Positions 46,506-55,389 of a DNA stretch of 64,000 nt are shown piece by piece. Positions within the stretch are counted from its first letter, which is position 1. Every line of letters starts with the position of its first letter. Made by a program: the position numbers and the translations under genes. The notes beneath the pieces were generated by a model. It worked only from the letters and a program-made list of their open reading frames with translations. It was not told where the DNA came from and did not search any database. This DNA comes from Sulfitobacter maritimus (GTDB taxonomy: Bacteria; Pseudomonadota; Alphaproteobacteria; Rhodobacterales; Rhodobacteraceae), in assembly GCF_013346665.1 (NCBI RefSeq), contig NZ_JABVBB010000038.1, forward strand, positions 372,001 to 436,000, read 5' to 3'.

Positions 46506-48032
46506 TCACTCGGAGGGTTGGCGTTGATCTGTTTCGTTGCGTAATCCTGACGCTCCGCGATGCGCATTAGCATCAGACATCACGCGAAACCGCACCAAGG
46601 TGGCACCCGAAGCGATTGCTGAGATTTCGCAGCGCAGCGGCGTGCTGTTCTGAGGATGAACTGTCATGCTCCAGCCGCCACGGTCCCCCCGCCCTGAAAC
46701 AAATTCGGCAATCTCGGTCCAGTGCGGGTTGGGCGCTGAATTTTTGCGCCAGACATCAATCGCGTCCGATATGGTGATAGCCGCAAAGCTGTTTTCCGGG
46801 TCTTGTTGCCAAAGCTCACGGTAGGCTGCATTGCTAAAAGTCAGCACGCCAGCGGCGGAAAAGACGGCGAAACTGTCTTCTAACTTGTCCAGCAAGCTCT
46901 GGCTCACCTCCAACTCCGCGCGGAAATTTCTGGTCAAGGTCACTTCGGCGGTGATGTCTTCGATCAGAAACGCAGTGGCCCCATCCGGATGAGGGCGTCC
47001 CATGACGCTATAGGTCTGGCCAGTCTCGAGGGTCCAAGTCTCCTGATAGCGCCCATCGGTTGCTGCCGCGATCACCTCCGCTATTTCCTGCCGCCAGTTC
47101 AGGTAGTTCTTAGGCTCCGGCATATGACGATTTTCGCGGAGCTGGTCGAAAAAGGACACCATTGTCGGGCGTGCGCTGAGAAAGGGCGCGGGCAGGGCGG
47201 TCAGATCAACGAGGGCGGGATTGAACAGAGCCAACTGACCATTGCGGTCAAAAATTGCGAGACCGATTGAGAGATGTGCAAAGGTCTTGGCGAGGGTTTG
47301 CACAAAGTTGCGCTGCGCGTCCTCTGCCGCAACCACAGCATCGATACAGGTGGCATGATATATCTGAACCCCGTCGATCGATGTGGTGGTCAGGGCATAC
47401 CAATTTGGCCGCTCTTGCCTGTCGCCTTGCAAGCAGACGCGGTTAGGGTGCTCCGGCTCCGGCGTGCTAAACAGCGCGGCGCCGCTTGCGTTTGGGCTGT
47501 GCTGCGCACTGCGTTTGAGTGTTGCATAGGCGCGGTTATGCCAGATGATTTGACCACTGACGTTGGTTTGCCAAGCCGGGTTGGGGCTGCAGTCGCTGGC
47601 GCGGCGCAGGGCGGCAAACTGTTCATCCGCCTCCCGCGCAACATCAGGGCGGGTTCGCGCAATCGGCATGTGCAACCAGCAAAGCGCATCGCGCCAGCTG
47701 ATCCGCACTTCGCCCGGACTGTCGCCATCTTCGGCCCGCAGGGTCAGGCTGCCGGGATGACCTGCACGTGGCAGCGTGGGGAAATCAGGGAAACGCGGCA
47801 GCAACGCGCCGCGAATATCCTCCCACTCATGATGGCCGGGCGCGAGGGCGAAGCGGGTCAGCGCCATGTCTGAGCCATGTAGCAGATGACCGTCCTCAAA
47901 CAGCAGACTCATGCTACCGTCGTCTTGGGCGAGCATCGGGGTGGCTGAAGTAGGTATGCGGAGCAACCAAAGCGCCGCCGCAGCACTACAGCAGATCGTG
48001 ATTAGCAGTATGAAGACGTCTTGCAATGCCAT
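46506..48032 (-). CDS. Membrane-anchored PAS-domain protein without a kinase domain
   Basis: A 508-residue protein. It has one N-terminal membrane helix (about residues 5-25) and then PAS-like modules: one around WQTNVSGQIIWHNRAYATL, one around LSIGLAIFDRNGQLALFNPAL and one around LEDSFAVFSAAGVLTFSNAAYREL. No HisKA, ATPase, GGDEF, EAL or HTH domain follows; it ends in an unstructured tail. It may be a pure sensor or scaffold acting through a partner, possibly RegB, whose gene is 90 bases upstream on the same strand. The start is ATG 48032, behind AAAGGA. A perfect CtrA-type motif lies about 52 bases upstream. Confidence 0.82.
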   Translation of the reverse strand: MALQDVFILLITICCSAAAALWLLRIPTSATPMLAQDDGSMSLLFEDGHLLHGSDMALTRFALAPGHHEWEDIRGALLPRFPDFPTLPRAGHPGSLTLRAEDGDSPGEVRISWRDALCWLHMPIARTRPDVAREADEQFAALRRASDCSPNPAWQTNVSGQIIWHNRAYATLKRSAQHSPNASGAALFSTPEPEHPNRVCLQGDRQERPNWYALTTTSIDGVQIYHATCIDAVVAAEDAQRNFVQTLAKTFAHLSIGLAIFDRNGQLALFNPALVDLTALPAPFLSARPTMVSFFDQLRENRHMPEPKNYLNWRQEIAEVIAAATDGRYQETWTLETGQTYSVMGRPHPDGATAFLIEDITAEVTLTRNFRAELEVSQSLLDKLEDSFAVFSAAGVLTFSNAAYRELWQQDPENSFAAITISDAIDVWRKNSAPNPHWTEIAEFVSGRGDRGGWSMTVHPQNSTPLRCEISAIASGATLVRFRVMSDANAHRGASGLRNETDQRQPSE

Positions 48033-48083
48033 TTCGGAAGATCCTTTCGGCAAATGCACCCGCCCTATGCTGCCGCCAATAAG

Positions 48084-48099
48084 TTAACAAATGGTTAAC
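48084..48099. promoter_or_regulatory. CtrA-type binding motif upstream of the PAS gene
   Basis: TTAACAAATGGTTAAC: two TTAA half-sites exactly seven bases apart, with the C usual after the second, matching the TTAA-N7-TTAA(C) consensus of the cell-cycle regulator CtrA. It is within a longer GTTAAC-N5-GTTAAC palindrome (48083-48099), in the regB-PAS gap. Confidence 0.6.
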
Positions 48100-48122
48100 G
48101 CGCCAAAGGTGGCCCTTTTTTA

Positions 48123-49514
48123 TCAAGCAGTTTGCGGCTGGTTTTCTGAAGCCATCGCATCCTCAGCGCCAAGATCAAGCAACCGTCGCGGCCAGACAAC
48201 TTCTACCACCGCGCCACTGCCCGCCGGGGGCAGCCCGCGCAGCCAACCGCTGTCTGACCCATTGGCAAAACGCAGCCGCCCGCCGCCACGCTCAAGAAAG
48301 GTTTTTGCGATGAACAACCCTAGCCCCATGCCTTCATAGGCAGGGCGGGCAGACGCGTCGGACGGGCTGCTGCGACGACGCAAAAAGGGATCGCCAATGC
48401 GCCCCAAATCTTGCGGCGGAAACCCCGGCCCATCGTCGATAATCCGAACCGAAATGTTATCTGCTGTCCATTCGGTCTCAATCCAAACGGTGGTTTCCGC
48501 GAAATCCACAGCGTTTTGGACAAGGTTGCGAAGCCCATAGATAATTTCCGGTCGGCGCGGGATTGTAGGCGGGCGGCCATGGCCGACAAGCATCGGGTTG
48601 TCCGAGAATATAACCGATTTGCCCCGGCACAAATGCGGCTCGGCGGCCTCTTTTATCACCGCAGTAAGGGGCGCGCGTTGCATATGTGGATCGTCTTTTC
48701 GCGAGCGGCCCATATCGCGCAGGATGTCTCTGCAACGATCCGCCTGATCGCTGATCAGCGCGGCGTCGTCAGCGAGGTCAGGGCGGTCTTCCAACTCGCC
48801 CAGCAACTCAGTGCTGGCCAGTTTGATGGTGGCCAAAGGCGTGCCGAGTTCATGCGCAGCGGCGGCGACCACGCCGCTGAGGTCTGACAGTTTCTGCTCT
48901 CGCGCCAATACCATTTGTGTTGCAGAAAGCGCGTCGGCCATCGAATGCACTTCGGATGTGATGCGGCGGGAATATGCGCTGGTGAAAACAATCGCGATCA
49001 AAAGCGCGATCCATTGGCCAAAGACAAAGATACGCGGCAATTCAAGCGCGTCGCCCGATTCCGTGACCAGCGGCAGATGCCACAGCGCAAGCACAGAAGC
49101 AGCAACGATCGCCGTCGCGCCAAGCACCAATGTGGAGCGCAGACTAAGCGCCGTGGCAGAGATCGTCACCGGTGCCAGCAGCAGCAAGGCGAAGGGATTG
49201 TGCAGCCCGCCGGTCAGCCCCAAGAGTGCCGTGAGCTGCAGCAGATCAAAGAGCACCATGGCGAGGTTCTCTTTTTCAGTCAGACGTTTGTTCTGCGGAA
49301 AGACAAACCCGGCTACGAGGTTGCCTACCACCGACGCCCCGATCACGAGGTAACAAAGCCCGAACGCCAGTTGCAGCCCGAACATCCATTGCGCGATGGT
49401 TACAGCGGCCAACTGCCCCATGATAGCGAACCAGCGCAGCAAGATCATCGTGCGCAGTCTGATCCAACTGGCGCGGGTACGTCCGCTTAGGGGTCGTATG
49501 TCTGGCTGCGTCAT
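48123..49514 (-). CDS. regB: Redox sensor histidine kinase RegB/PrrB
   Basis: Inner-membrane kinase that reports respiratory redox state to RegA. The 463-residue protein has six hydrophobic segments. It has the quinone-binding motif GGLHNPF at residues 102-108, the H-box AAAAHELGTPLATIKL with H221, the redox-switch cysteine C261 in ADRCRDILRDMGR, and N/G boxes (LRNLVQNAVDFA, GMGLGLFIAKTF). The start is ATG 49514, with AAGGGG six bases before. It is divergent from senC/regA. Confidence 0.95.
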   Translation of the reverse strand: MTQPDIRPLSGRTRASWIRLRTMILLRWFAIMGQLAAVTIAQWMFGLQLAFGLCYLVIGASVVGNLVAGFVFPQNKRLTEKENLAMVLFDLLQLTALLGLTGGLHNPFALLLLAPVTISATALSLRSTLVLGATAIVAASVLALWHLPLVTESGDALELPRIFVFGQWIALLIAIVFTSAYSRRITSEVHSMADALSATQMVLAREQKLSDLSGVVAAAAHELGTPLATIKLASTELLGELEDRPDLADDAALISDQADRCRDILRDMGRSRKDDPHMQRAPLTAVIKEAAEPHLCRGKSVIFSDNPMLVGHGRPPTIPRRPEIIYGLRNLVQNAVDFAETTVWIETEWTADNISVRIIDDGPGFPPQDLGRIGDPFLRRRSSPSDASARPAYEGMGLGLFIAKTFLERGGGRLRFANGSDSGWLRGLPPAGSGAVVEVVWPRRLLDLGAEDAMASENQPQTA

Positions 49515-49613
49515 CTTTACCCCTTCACGTCTTTGCGTCTTGCATCGCCTGCAATCTAGCGTAGGTCTGCCGCGAAACACGATCAAGAGCGCCCATTGGC
49601 GCAGGAGGCTGAC

Positions 49614-50225
49614 ATGAAACGGATGGTCGCATTTGGCGCTGTTGGCGTAGCAGCAGTATTTCTCGCAGGCACGGCCTTTATGGTCCTGCAGGGGGAGGAC
49701 GACGCCTATGCCTCCTGCCGCTCAAGCCAAGTGGCGGGCGGGGATATCGGCGGGCCGTTTGAGTTGGTGAACAGCGCCGGCGAGACCGTGACTGATACAG
49801 ATGTCATCAAAGAGCCTGCTTTGGTGTATTTCGGCTATACCTTCTGCCCCGACGTCTGCCCGCTGGACGTGGACCGTAACGCCGCGGCGACGGAAATCTT
49901 GGAAGAGCGTGGCCAGAGCATCACCCCGGTTTTCATCACTGTGGACCCTGCGCGGGATACGCCAAAGGTCGTGGGCGAGTTTGCCGAAGCCATGCACCCA
50001 CGGATGGTGGGCCTGACCGGCTCGCCTGAGCAAGTGAAGGCCGCGAGCCAAGCTTACCGCACCTATTACAAAGCGCATCCGCCGCAGGATGGCGAATACC
50101 TTGTTGATCATTCCACCTTTAGCTATCTGGTGATGCCCGGCGAAGGCGTGGTCGATTTCTTCCGCCGCGAAGTTCGGCCCGAGGAGATGGCAGACAAAAT
50201 TGGCTGCTTCCTCGACCAACGGTAA
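49614..50225 (+). CDS. senC: SCO1/SenC/PrrC copper chaperone
   Basis: Membrane-tethered thioredoxin-fold protein that delivers copper to cytochrome oxidase. The 203-residue protein has an N-terminal anchor (about residues 5-24), the copper-binding CPDVCP with C78 and C82, and the distal His in YLVDHSTFSYL. The start is ATG 49614, behind AGGAGG. It lies between regB (divergent) and regA, the conserved Rhodobacterales order. The 99-base gap with regB holds a TTGCA-N5-TGCAA repeat at 49540-49554 of unknown meaning. Confidence 0.95.
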   Translation: MKRMVAFGAVGVAAVFLAGTAFMVLQGEDDAYASCRSSQVAGGDIGGPFELVNSAGETVTDTDVIKEPALVYFGYTFCPDVCPLDVDRNAAATEILEERGQSITPVFITVDPARDTPKVVGEFAEAMHPRMVGLTGSPEQVKAASQAYRTYYKAHPPQDGEYLVDHSTFSYLVMPGEGVVDFFRREVRPEEMADKIGCFLDQR

Positions 50226-50276
50226 AATTGACCACGGGCTTGTGTCGCACCATATTAAGCGCGAGAGGGGACGTTG

Positions 50277-50825
50277 ATGCCGGATATTTCTGACCTTGGT
50301 CCAGACCGCACGCTGCTGCTTGTGGATGATGACGAGCCGTTTTTGCGCCGCCTTGCCAAAGCAATGGAAAAACGCGGTTTTGAAGTTGAGACCGCAGGGT
50401 CGGTGTCGGCGGGCAAAGCGATAGCCACCGCGCGGCCCCCGGCCTTTGCCGTGGTGGACCTGCGGCTTCAAGATGGCAATGGTCTTGATGTCGTCGAAGT
50501 GCTGCGTGAACGGCGTGCTGATACGCGGGTGGTGGTGCTGACAGGCTATGGCGCGATTGCGACGGCGGTGGCAGCGGTGAAATCGGGGGCCACGGACTAC
50601 CTCTCAAAACCCGCCGACGCCAATGACATCGTGAATGCGCTACTGGCCACAGGGGGCGATTTGCCAGAACCGCCGGAAAACCCAATGAGCGCAGACCGTG
50701 TGCGGTGGGAGCATATCCAGCGGGTTTACGAGTTGTGTGACCGCAATGTCTCAGAAACCGCGCGACGGTTGAACATGCACCGTCGGACATTGCAGCGGAT
50801 TTTGGCCAAACGCTCGCCGCGCTAA
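50277..50825 (+). CDS. regA: Redox response regulator RegA/PrrA
   Basis: Global regulator of photosynthesis, respiration, carbon and nitrogen genes. The 182-residue protein has a receiver domain with phospho-acceptor D61 (VVDLRLQDGNGL), a proline-rich linker PEPPENP, and a C-terminal Fis-type HTH (CDRNVSETARRLNMHRRTLQRILAKR). The start is ATG 50277, behind AGAGGGG. It ends in a CTAA overlap with the convergent GNAT gene. hvrA, which follows regA in Rhodobacter, is not present here. Confidence 0.96.
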   Translation: MPDISDLGPDRTLLLVDDDEPFLRRLAKAMEKRGFEVETAGSVSAGKAIATARPPAFAVVDLRLQDGNGLDVVEVLRERRADTRVVVLTGYGAIATAVAAVKSGATDYLSKPADANDIVNALLATGGDLPEPPENPMSADRVRWEHIQRVYELCDRNVSETARRLNMHRRTLQRILAKRSPR

Positions 50826-51301
50826 AGCTCGTAGCGTTTCCAGATTTTATCGACGCAGCTGCCATTGGCCAATTCGCTGTTGGGCAGACGTTTAAAATCT
50901 TCGAACCCTCGGCTTTGGTAATAGGCCAGCCCGCCGGCATTATCTGCGCGTATAATGGCGTGGATATGCCTGTACCCAAGGTCTCGGGCTGCTTCCTTCG
51001 TCCGCTCAAACAGTGCAGAGCCGATCCCCAAACCTGTCTCTCCCAGCCGCACAAAAGTCGCTATATCAACGCCGTCTTCGGGCAAGTCGGGATGCGGCTC
51101 GATATACTGAAATCCTTTGACCGTACCGTGCTCGTCTTCGGCCAGATGCCAGGCGCTGTCCGGTGCGGCCATCCAGCTTTGCAACTCGCGAGGGGTGACT
51201 GGGGTGACCATAGCGGTGGTGCCGCCCTTAGCGATAATCGCGTTCAGAAGTTGCGCTAACGCACGTGTATCCAACGCTCCGGCGCGGCGGATATGGATCA
51301 T
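50822..51301 (-). CDS. GNAT family N-acetyltransferase
   Basis: A 159-residue acetyltransferase-fold protein. The acetyl-CoA motif region is GETGLGIGSALFERTKEAARDLGY (Q/R-x-x-G-x-G/A replaced by a G-rich variant), followed by IRADNAGGLAYYQSRGFEDF. The substrate is unknown. The start overlaps the HD-hydrolase stop as ATGA, so both are co-expressed. Confidence 0.85.
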   Translation of the reverse strand: MIHIRRAGALDTRALAQLLNAIIAKGGTTAMVTPVTPRELQSWMAAPDSAWHLAEDEHGTVKGFQYIEPHPDLPEDGVDIATFVRLGETGLGIGSALFERTKEAARDLGYRHIHAIIRADNAGGLAYYQSRGFEDFKRLPNSELANGSCVDKIWKRYEL

Positions 51302-51894
51302 GCTATCTCGCGCAGCAGCGCTTCAAAGCGCCCAGTGAATTCGTTCCGCACTTCGACAGGGGGGCGCAGCAGGATGTTCAGCCCGTCCATCAACGCGGTG
51401 TCGGGGCGGCCAAAGAAACGGGTAGCCTCGGCTTCGGAAAAGCCCGCGATCTGGCTTGCCTCCATCCACGCGCTGACACGATCGGCCTTTTTGATCTGCT
51501 GTTTGACGCGCACTGGCAGATTGGCAGGCAGTCCGAACCGCAGATGGACGGCGGTGGTCAGACGCTCATCCAAGGCGCGGTAATTAGGACCAACAGCCGT
51601 TTTGACCGGCGAGATCATATCGCCAATCACATATTCCGGCGCGTCATGCAGCAGAGCAGCCAAACGCCACTTTGCCGGGGCGCGCGGCGCGATGCGGGTG
51701 AAAATCGTCTCTACCAAAAGCGAATGTTCGGCCACGGAATAAGCATAGTCCCCCCGGGTCTGCCCATTCCAACGCGCGACAAAGGCCAAACCGTGGGCGA
51801 TGTCCTCAATCTCAACATCCACCGGGGTTGGGTCTAGCAAATCAAGCCTGCGGCCAGAGAGCATACGTTGCCATGCGCGGGGTTTTTGGGCCAT
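51298..51894 (-). CDS. HD-domain hydrolase, YfbR-like
   Basis: A 198-residue HD-domain phosphohydrolase. Metal ligands are visible in SVAEHSLLVE, ALLHDAPEYVIGDMISPVK and KKADRVSAW, the arrangement of YfbR-type 5'-deoxynucleotidases. Nucleotide turnover is the likely role, but the substrate is untested. The start is ATG 51894, behind AAGGA; an earlier frame to 51933 is less likely. It is divergent from a small secreted protein gene and upstream of GNAT. Confidence 0.85.
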   Translation of the reverse strand: MAQKPRAWQRMLSGRRLDLLDPTPVDVEIEDIAHGLAFVARWNGQTRGDYAYSVAEHSLLVETIFTRIAPRAPAKWRLAALLHDAPEYVIGDMISPVKTAVGPNYRALDERLTTAVHLRFGLPANLPVRVKQQIKKADRVSAWMEASQIAGFSEAEATRFFGRPDTALMDGLNILLRPPVEVRNEFTGRFEALLREIA

Positions 51895-51971
51895 CGCCTG
51901 CGGTCCTTCTCTTGGCAATCCTTTGGGAACCATTCCCCTGTATTTCTGTTCATCCCACGAAGGAGATAATC

Positions 51972-52274
51972 ATGAAACCCGTTTTTTCCGGTCTGATACT
52001 TGCAGTTACATTTGGCAGCTTTGCCGGTATCGCCCAAGCAGAAGAAGTCTGCATGCCGCAACATGAGATGAAATCCGCGCTGATCGACTGGTACGGCGAA
52101 GCGCCCGTCCCCGGTCAGGCGAAAGACAACAGCCAGTTGTGGGCATCCGAGCAAACCGGGACTTGGACATTGGTGAGATCCATGGCGGACGGAAACGCCT
52201 GTGTTTTGGCACAGGGCAAAAACTGGATGGAAGGCGTTACCGACAATAAGCAATTGGCCGCCTTGCTGGACTAA
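51972..52274 (+). CDS. Small secreted protein of unknown function
   Basis: A 100-residue protein with a clear signal peptide (about residues 1-23, cleavage after AQA). The mature ~77 residues begin EEVCMPQHEMKSALIDWYGE and contain two cysteines, which may form one disulfide, and several tryptophans. No family recognised. The start is ATG 51972, behind GAAGGAG. It precedes ahcY by 86 bases on the same strand. Confidence 0.8.
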   Translation: MKPVFSGLILAVTFGSFAGIAQAEEVCMPQHEMKSALIDWYGEAPVPGQAKDNSQLWASEQTGTWTLVRSMADGNACVLAQGKNWMEGVTDNKQLAALLD

Positions 52275-52360
52275 GCGAGCAAGGCCAACCGTCCATATAG
52301 ATTGAGAACTGATCGCTGAGATGCTAGGCGACCTCCAACACCTCTAGACAGGAGCGCCGC

Positions 52361-53752
52361 ATGGCCCACGACTATATTGTTAAGGATATCAATCTGGCGG
52401 CCTACGGGCGTAAAGAGCTGGACATCGCTGAAACTGAAATGCCCGGCCTGATGGCGCTGCGTGAAGAATACGGCGACAGCAAACCGCTGAAGGGCGCGCG
52501 GATCGTTGGCTCGCTGCACATGACCATCCAAACCGCCGTGTTGATTGAGACGCTCGTGGCACTCGGCGCTGATGTGCGTTGGGCGTCTTGCAACATCTTC
52601 TCGACCCAAGACCACGCTGCGGCTGCCATTGCCGAAGCGGGCGTTCCGGTTTTCGCGATTAAAGGTCAGTCGCTGGTTGAGCATTGGGATTACCTCGACA
52701 AATCCTTTATGTTCCCCGATGGCCCGAACCTGATCCTCGACGATGGCGGCGATGCGACGCTCTATATCCTCTTGGGCGCGCGAGTGGAAAACGGTGAAGA
52801 TGAGCTGATCGCCGTGCCTAAGTCCGAAGAAGAAGAGGCGATCTTTGCTCAGATCAAGAAACGCATGGCCGAAAGCCCCGGCTGGTTCACTAAGATGCGC
52901 GATCAGATCAAAGGCGTGTCCGAAGAAACCACCACCGGCGTGCACCGTCTCTATGATCTCGTGAAACAGGGCCAATTGCCCTTCCCCGCGATCAATGTGA
53001 ACGACTCTGTCACAAAGTCGAAGTTCGACAATAAATACGGCTGCAAAGAAAGCCTTGTCGACGGCATCCGCCGCGCCACGGACACGATGATGGCCGGCAA
53101 GGTCGCGGTCGTGATGGGTTATGGCGATGTGGGCAAGGGTTCCGCCGCGTCGCTGCGCGGTGCTGGTGCGCGGGTCAAGGTCACAGAGGTTGATCCCATC
53201 TGTGCCTTGCAGGCTGCAATGGACGGTTTTGAAGTCGTGCTGTTGGAGGATGTCGTCAGCACGGCCGACATCTTTATCACCACCACGGGCAACAAAGACG
53301 TGATCCGCATCGAGCACATGCGCGAGATGAAGGACATGGCGATCGTTGGCAACATCGGCCATTTCGACAATGAAATTCAGGTTGCCAGTCTAAGAAATCA
53401 CAAATGGACCAATATCAAAGAGCAGGTGGACATGATCGAGATGCCGAATGGCAATCGGCTGATCCTGCTCTCTGAGGGCCGTTTGCTGAACCTTGGCAAT
53501 GCGACCGGGCATCCGTCTTTCGTGATGTCGGCGTCCTTTACCAACCAAGTGCTGGCGCAGATCGAACTGTGGGAAAACACCGATAAATACGGCAACGACG
53601 TTTACATCCTGCCGAAACATCTGGACGAAAAGGTTGCGCGTCTGCATCTCGACCGGATCGGCGTGAAATTGTCCAAGTTGGACCCAGAGCAGGCCGCATA
53701 TATCGGCGTGTCGCCTGATGGTCCGTTCAAGCCGGAGCATTACCGCTACTAA
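52361..53752 (+). CDS. ahcY: S-adenosylhomocysteine hydrolase
   Basis: Splits SAH to adenosine and homocysteine, keeping methyltransferases active. The 463-residue protein has the SAHase signatures [30 protein letters not shown], the NAD site [17 protein letters not shown] and C-terminal [23 protein letters not shown]. The start is ATG 52361, behind AGGAG. The 86-base leader shows no recognisable SAH or SAM riboswitch. It ends in a strong terminator. A long antisense frame is a shadow. Confidence 0.97.
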   Translation: MAHDYIVKDINLAAYGRKELDIAETEMPGLMALREEYGDSKPLKGARIVGSLHMTIQTAVLIETLVALGADVRWASCNIFSTQDHAAAAIAEAGVPVFAIKGQSLVEHWDYLDKSFMFPDGPNLILDDGGDATLYILLGARVENGEDELIAVPKSEEEEAIFAQIKKRMAESPGWFTKMRDQIKGVSEETTTGVHRLYDLVKQGQLPFPAINVNDSVTKSKFDNKYGCKESLVDGIRRATDTMMAGKVAVVMGYGDVGKGSAASLRGAGARVKVTEVDPICALQAAMDGFEVVLLEDVVSTADIFITTTGNKDVIRIEHMREMKDMAIVGNIGHFDNEIQVASLRNHKWTNIKEQVDMIEMPNGNRLILLSEGRLLNLGNATGHPSFVMSASFTNQVLAQIELWENTDKYGNDVYILPKHLDEKVARLHLDRIGVKLSKLDPEQAAYIGVSPDGPFKPEHYRY

Positions 53753-53783
53753 TATCAGCGGTTCCCTGCCGGATATTTAAGAG

Positions 53784-53822
53784 AGCACCGCCTGATTGAT
53801 TTCAGGCGGTGCTTTTCTGTTT
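53784..53822 (+). terminator. Rho-independent terminator of ahcY
   Basis: A perfect 12-bp stem, AGCACCGCCTGA (53784-53795) with TCAGGCGGTGCT (53802-53813), six-base loop, then TTTCTGTTT. Confidence 0.9.
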
Positions 53823-53964
53823 CGGCTTCAAATCTCTGTAAAATAATAGAATTTTCGCTCAATCGGCGGATTCAGGCACATTCCTGCCCGCTTCCGAAAG
53901 CTGCCGGAACATCTACCCGAGAGCGGTGTTTCCTCCCCAGACCAACACCGAAAGGAGTTCGAAA

Positions 53965-54834
53965 ATGAAACGTACATTCCTGAATTCAACCGTCGCCGCG
54001 CTCGCTCTGACCGCAGGCACCGCCTTTGCACAGGATGTAGACGCCACCGCAGACGCGGCCGCTGAGGCCGAAGCAACCGTCGCGGGTGAAAGCGTAAGCA
54101 ACAGCGCAGATGATCTTGGCAACTCGCTGAAAAAGCAGGCTGAGGATACGGCGCAGTCCCTGCGTGATACCGCAGACGACACTGCCGATGCCATCGATGG
54201 TGCCGTGGATTCAGCTACCGACACGGCCGATGCTGACGTTGATGCCGATGTTGAGACTGATAGCGAGATGGCGTCTGACACCGAGATGGAGACAGACACA
54301 ACGCTGGACGCGGAAGCTGATCTGAACGGCAACTCCGACTCCGAGTCGAATTCGACTTTGAGCGCCGAGACCGACAGCGATATCGACAGCAATACAGACA
54401 CTGATCTCGCCTCCGACGATGATGCAGAACTGGACAGCGACACCGACCTGACCGCTGGCGTCTCTTCGGATACCGAAACCGCGATGGAAACGGACGTCAC
54501 GCGCACCGACACCAGCATGAGCAACGCTTTTGCCGGGATGGTTGCCGGTGATTTGATCGGTCAGACTGTGGTCGAAGCCGATGGCGAGAAAGTTGGCGAA
54601 GTCGACTATGTGATCAAAACCGATGAGGGCTATGCTGCAGTTGTTGGCATGGGCGGTTTCTTGGGCCTTGGCGAGCGCACCGTCGCAGTGCCGCTGGAAG
54701 AGATTTCCATGGCTGCTGAAAACGACCTGAAGCTGAGCGCTTGGACCAAAGCCGAGCTGGAATCCCAGCTCGAGGTGAACAAAGGCGAGATCGAAGCACT
54801 GGAAACAGACGCTCCCCTCGACGACGCGTCTTAA
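53965..54834 (+). CDS. Secreted, highly acidic PRC-barrel protein
   Basis: A 289-residue protein with a signal peptide (about residues 1-22, cleavage after AFA). It continues with ~150 residues of Asp/Ser/Thr/Glu-rich, low-complexity sequence built of SD, TD and AD repeats (ETDSEMASDTEMETDT, DSDIDSNTDTDL). It ends in one PRC-barrel domain (about residues 190-265: DLIGQTVVEADGEKVGEVDYVIKT through RTVAVPLEEI). PRC barrels occur in the photosynthetic reaction centre H subunit and in RimM; secreted ones are poorly understood. The start is ATG 53965, behind AAAGGAG. The net charge is extremely negative, suggesting Ca2+ binding or an extended spacer. Confidence 0.85.
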   Translation: MKRTFLNSTVAALALTAGTAFAQDVDATADAAAEAEATVAGESVSNSADDLGNSLKKQAEDTAQSLRDTADDTADAIDGAVDSATDTADADVDADVETDSEMASDTEMETDTTLDAEADLNGNSDSESNSTLSAETDSDIDSNTDTDLASDDDAELDSDTDLTAGVSSDTETAMETDVTRTDTSMSNAFAGMVAGDLIGQTVVEADGEKVGEVDYVIKTDEGYAAVVGMGGFLGLGERTVAVPLEEISMAAENDLKLSAWTKAELESQLEVNKGEIEALETDAPLDDAS

Positions 54835-54857
54835 ACCTCAACCCTAACGGTCTATTG

Positions 54858-54884
54858 GAGGCGCCCCTTGCGGGCGCCTCTTTC
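54858..54884 (+). terminator. Rho-independent terminator of the PRC-barrel gene
   Basis: GAGGCGCC (54858-54865) pairs with GGCGCCTC (54873-54880) and is followed by TTTCTG. A second small repeat, TGCGCC/GGCGCA, lies at 54891-54908. Confidence 0.75.
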
Positions 54885-55000
54885 TGTGTATGCGCCCGTG
54901 CAGGCGCATTCACAGAAATAGTTTGCGAAACAGTTGTTTGACCTTAGGCTGCGGCACAAGGACCCTAGCGAGGGCCGAAATGACACAAGGGAGTATTGAT

Positions 55001-55342
55001 ATGGGCAAACGTGACGAATGGATCGCGAAATATGCTGAGGACCTGCGCAACAAATGCGGTGTAGAGCCTGATATGGACCTGTTAACCAAGGTAACCATCG
55101 GCTGCGGCCCGTCGATCTATAACGCGGACGCTCAAACCGTTTCGGCTGGTGATACGGCAGAATTGAACACGGTGAAGGACAACTTTCTGATCAAGAAGCT
55201 CGGCCTGCCGGATGACGAGCATCTGATGGGCGGTATTCAAAAGGCGATTGAGACCTATGGCCGCTCTGAACGCAACAAATACCGTGCTGTGATCTATTAC
55301 CTGCTGGTCAAGCATTTTGGTAAAGAAAGCGTCTATGCCTGA
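55001..55342 (+). CDS. DUF2853 family protein
   Basis: A 113-residue cytoplasmic protein beginning MGKRDEWIAKYAEDL, with KVTIGCGPSIYNADAQTVS and YRAVIYYLLVKHFGK, which I recognise as the DUF2853 family. Its biochemical role is unknown. The start is ATG 55001, with AAGGGAG about eight bases before; an in-frame ATG at 54980 (behind GAGGG) would add seven residues. Confidence 0.85.
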   Translation: MGKRDEWIAKYAEDLRNKCGVEPDMDLLTKVTIGCGPSIYNADAQTVSAGDTAELNTVKDNFLIKKLGLPDDEHLMGGIQKAIETYGRSERNKYRAVIYYLLVKHFGKESVYA

Positions 55343-55389
55343 CGGACTAGGGGCCAGCGTAACGCTTTGTTTATAGGTAACTAAAACCT

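Noticed and set aside
52275-52360. SAH or SAM/SAH riboswitch upstream of ahcY
   Set aside because: The AGGAGCGCCGC next to the start looks reminiscent, but I could not find the supporting stems or pseudoknot; it is adequately explained as the ribosome site.
52271-53362. 363-residue open frame antisense to ahcY
   Set aside because: Shadow of a highly conserved gene; no family features.
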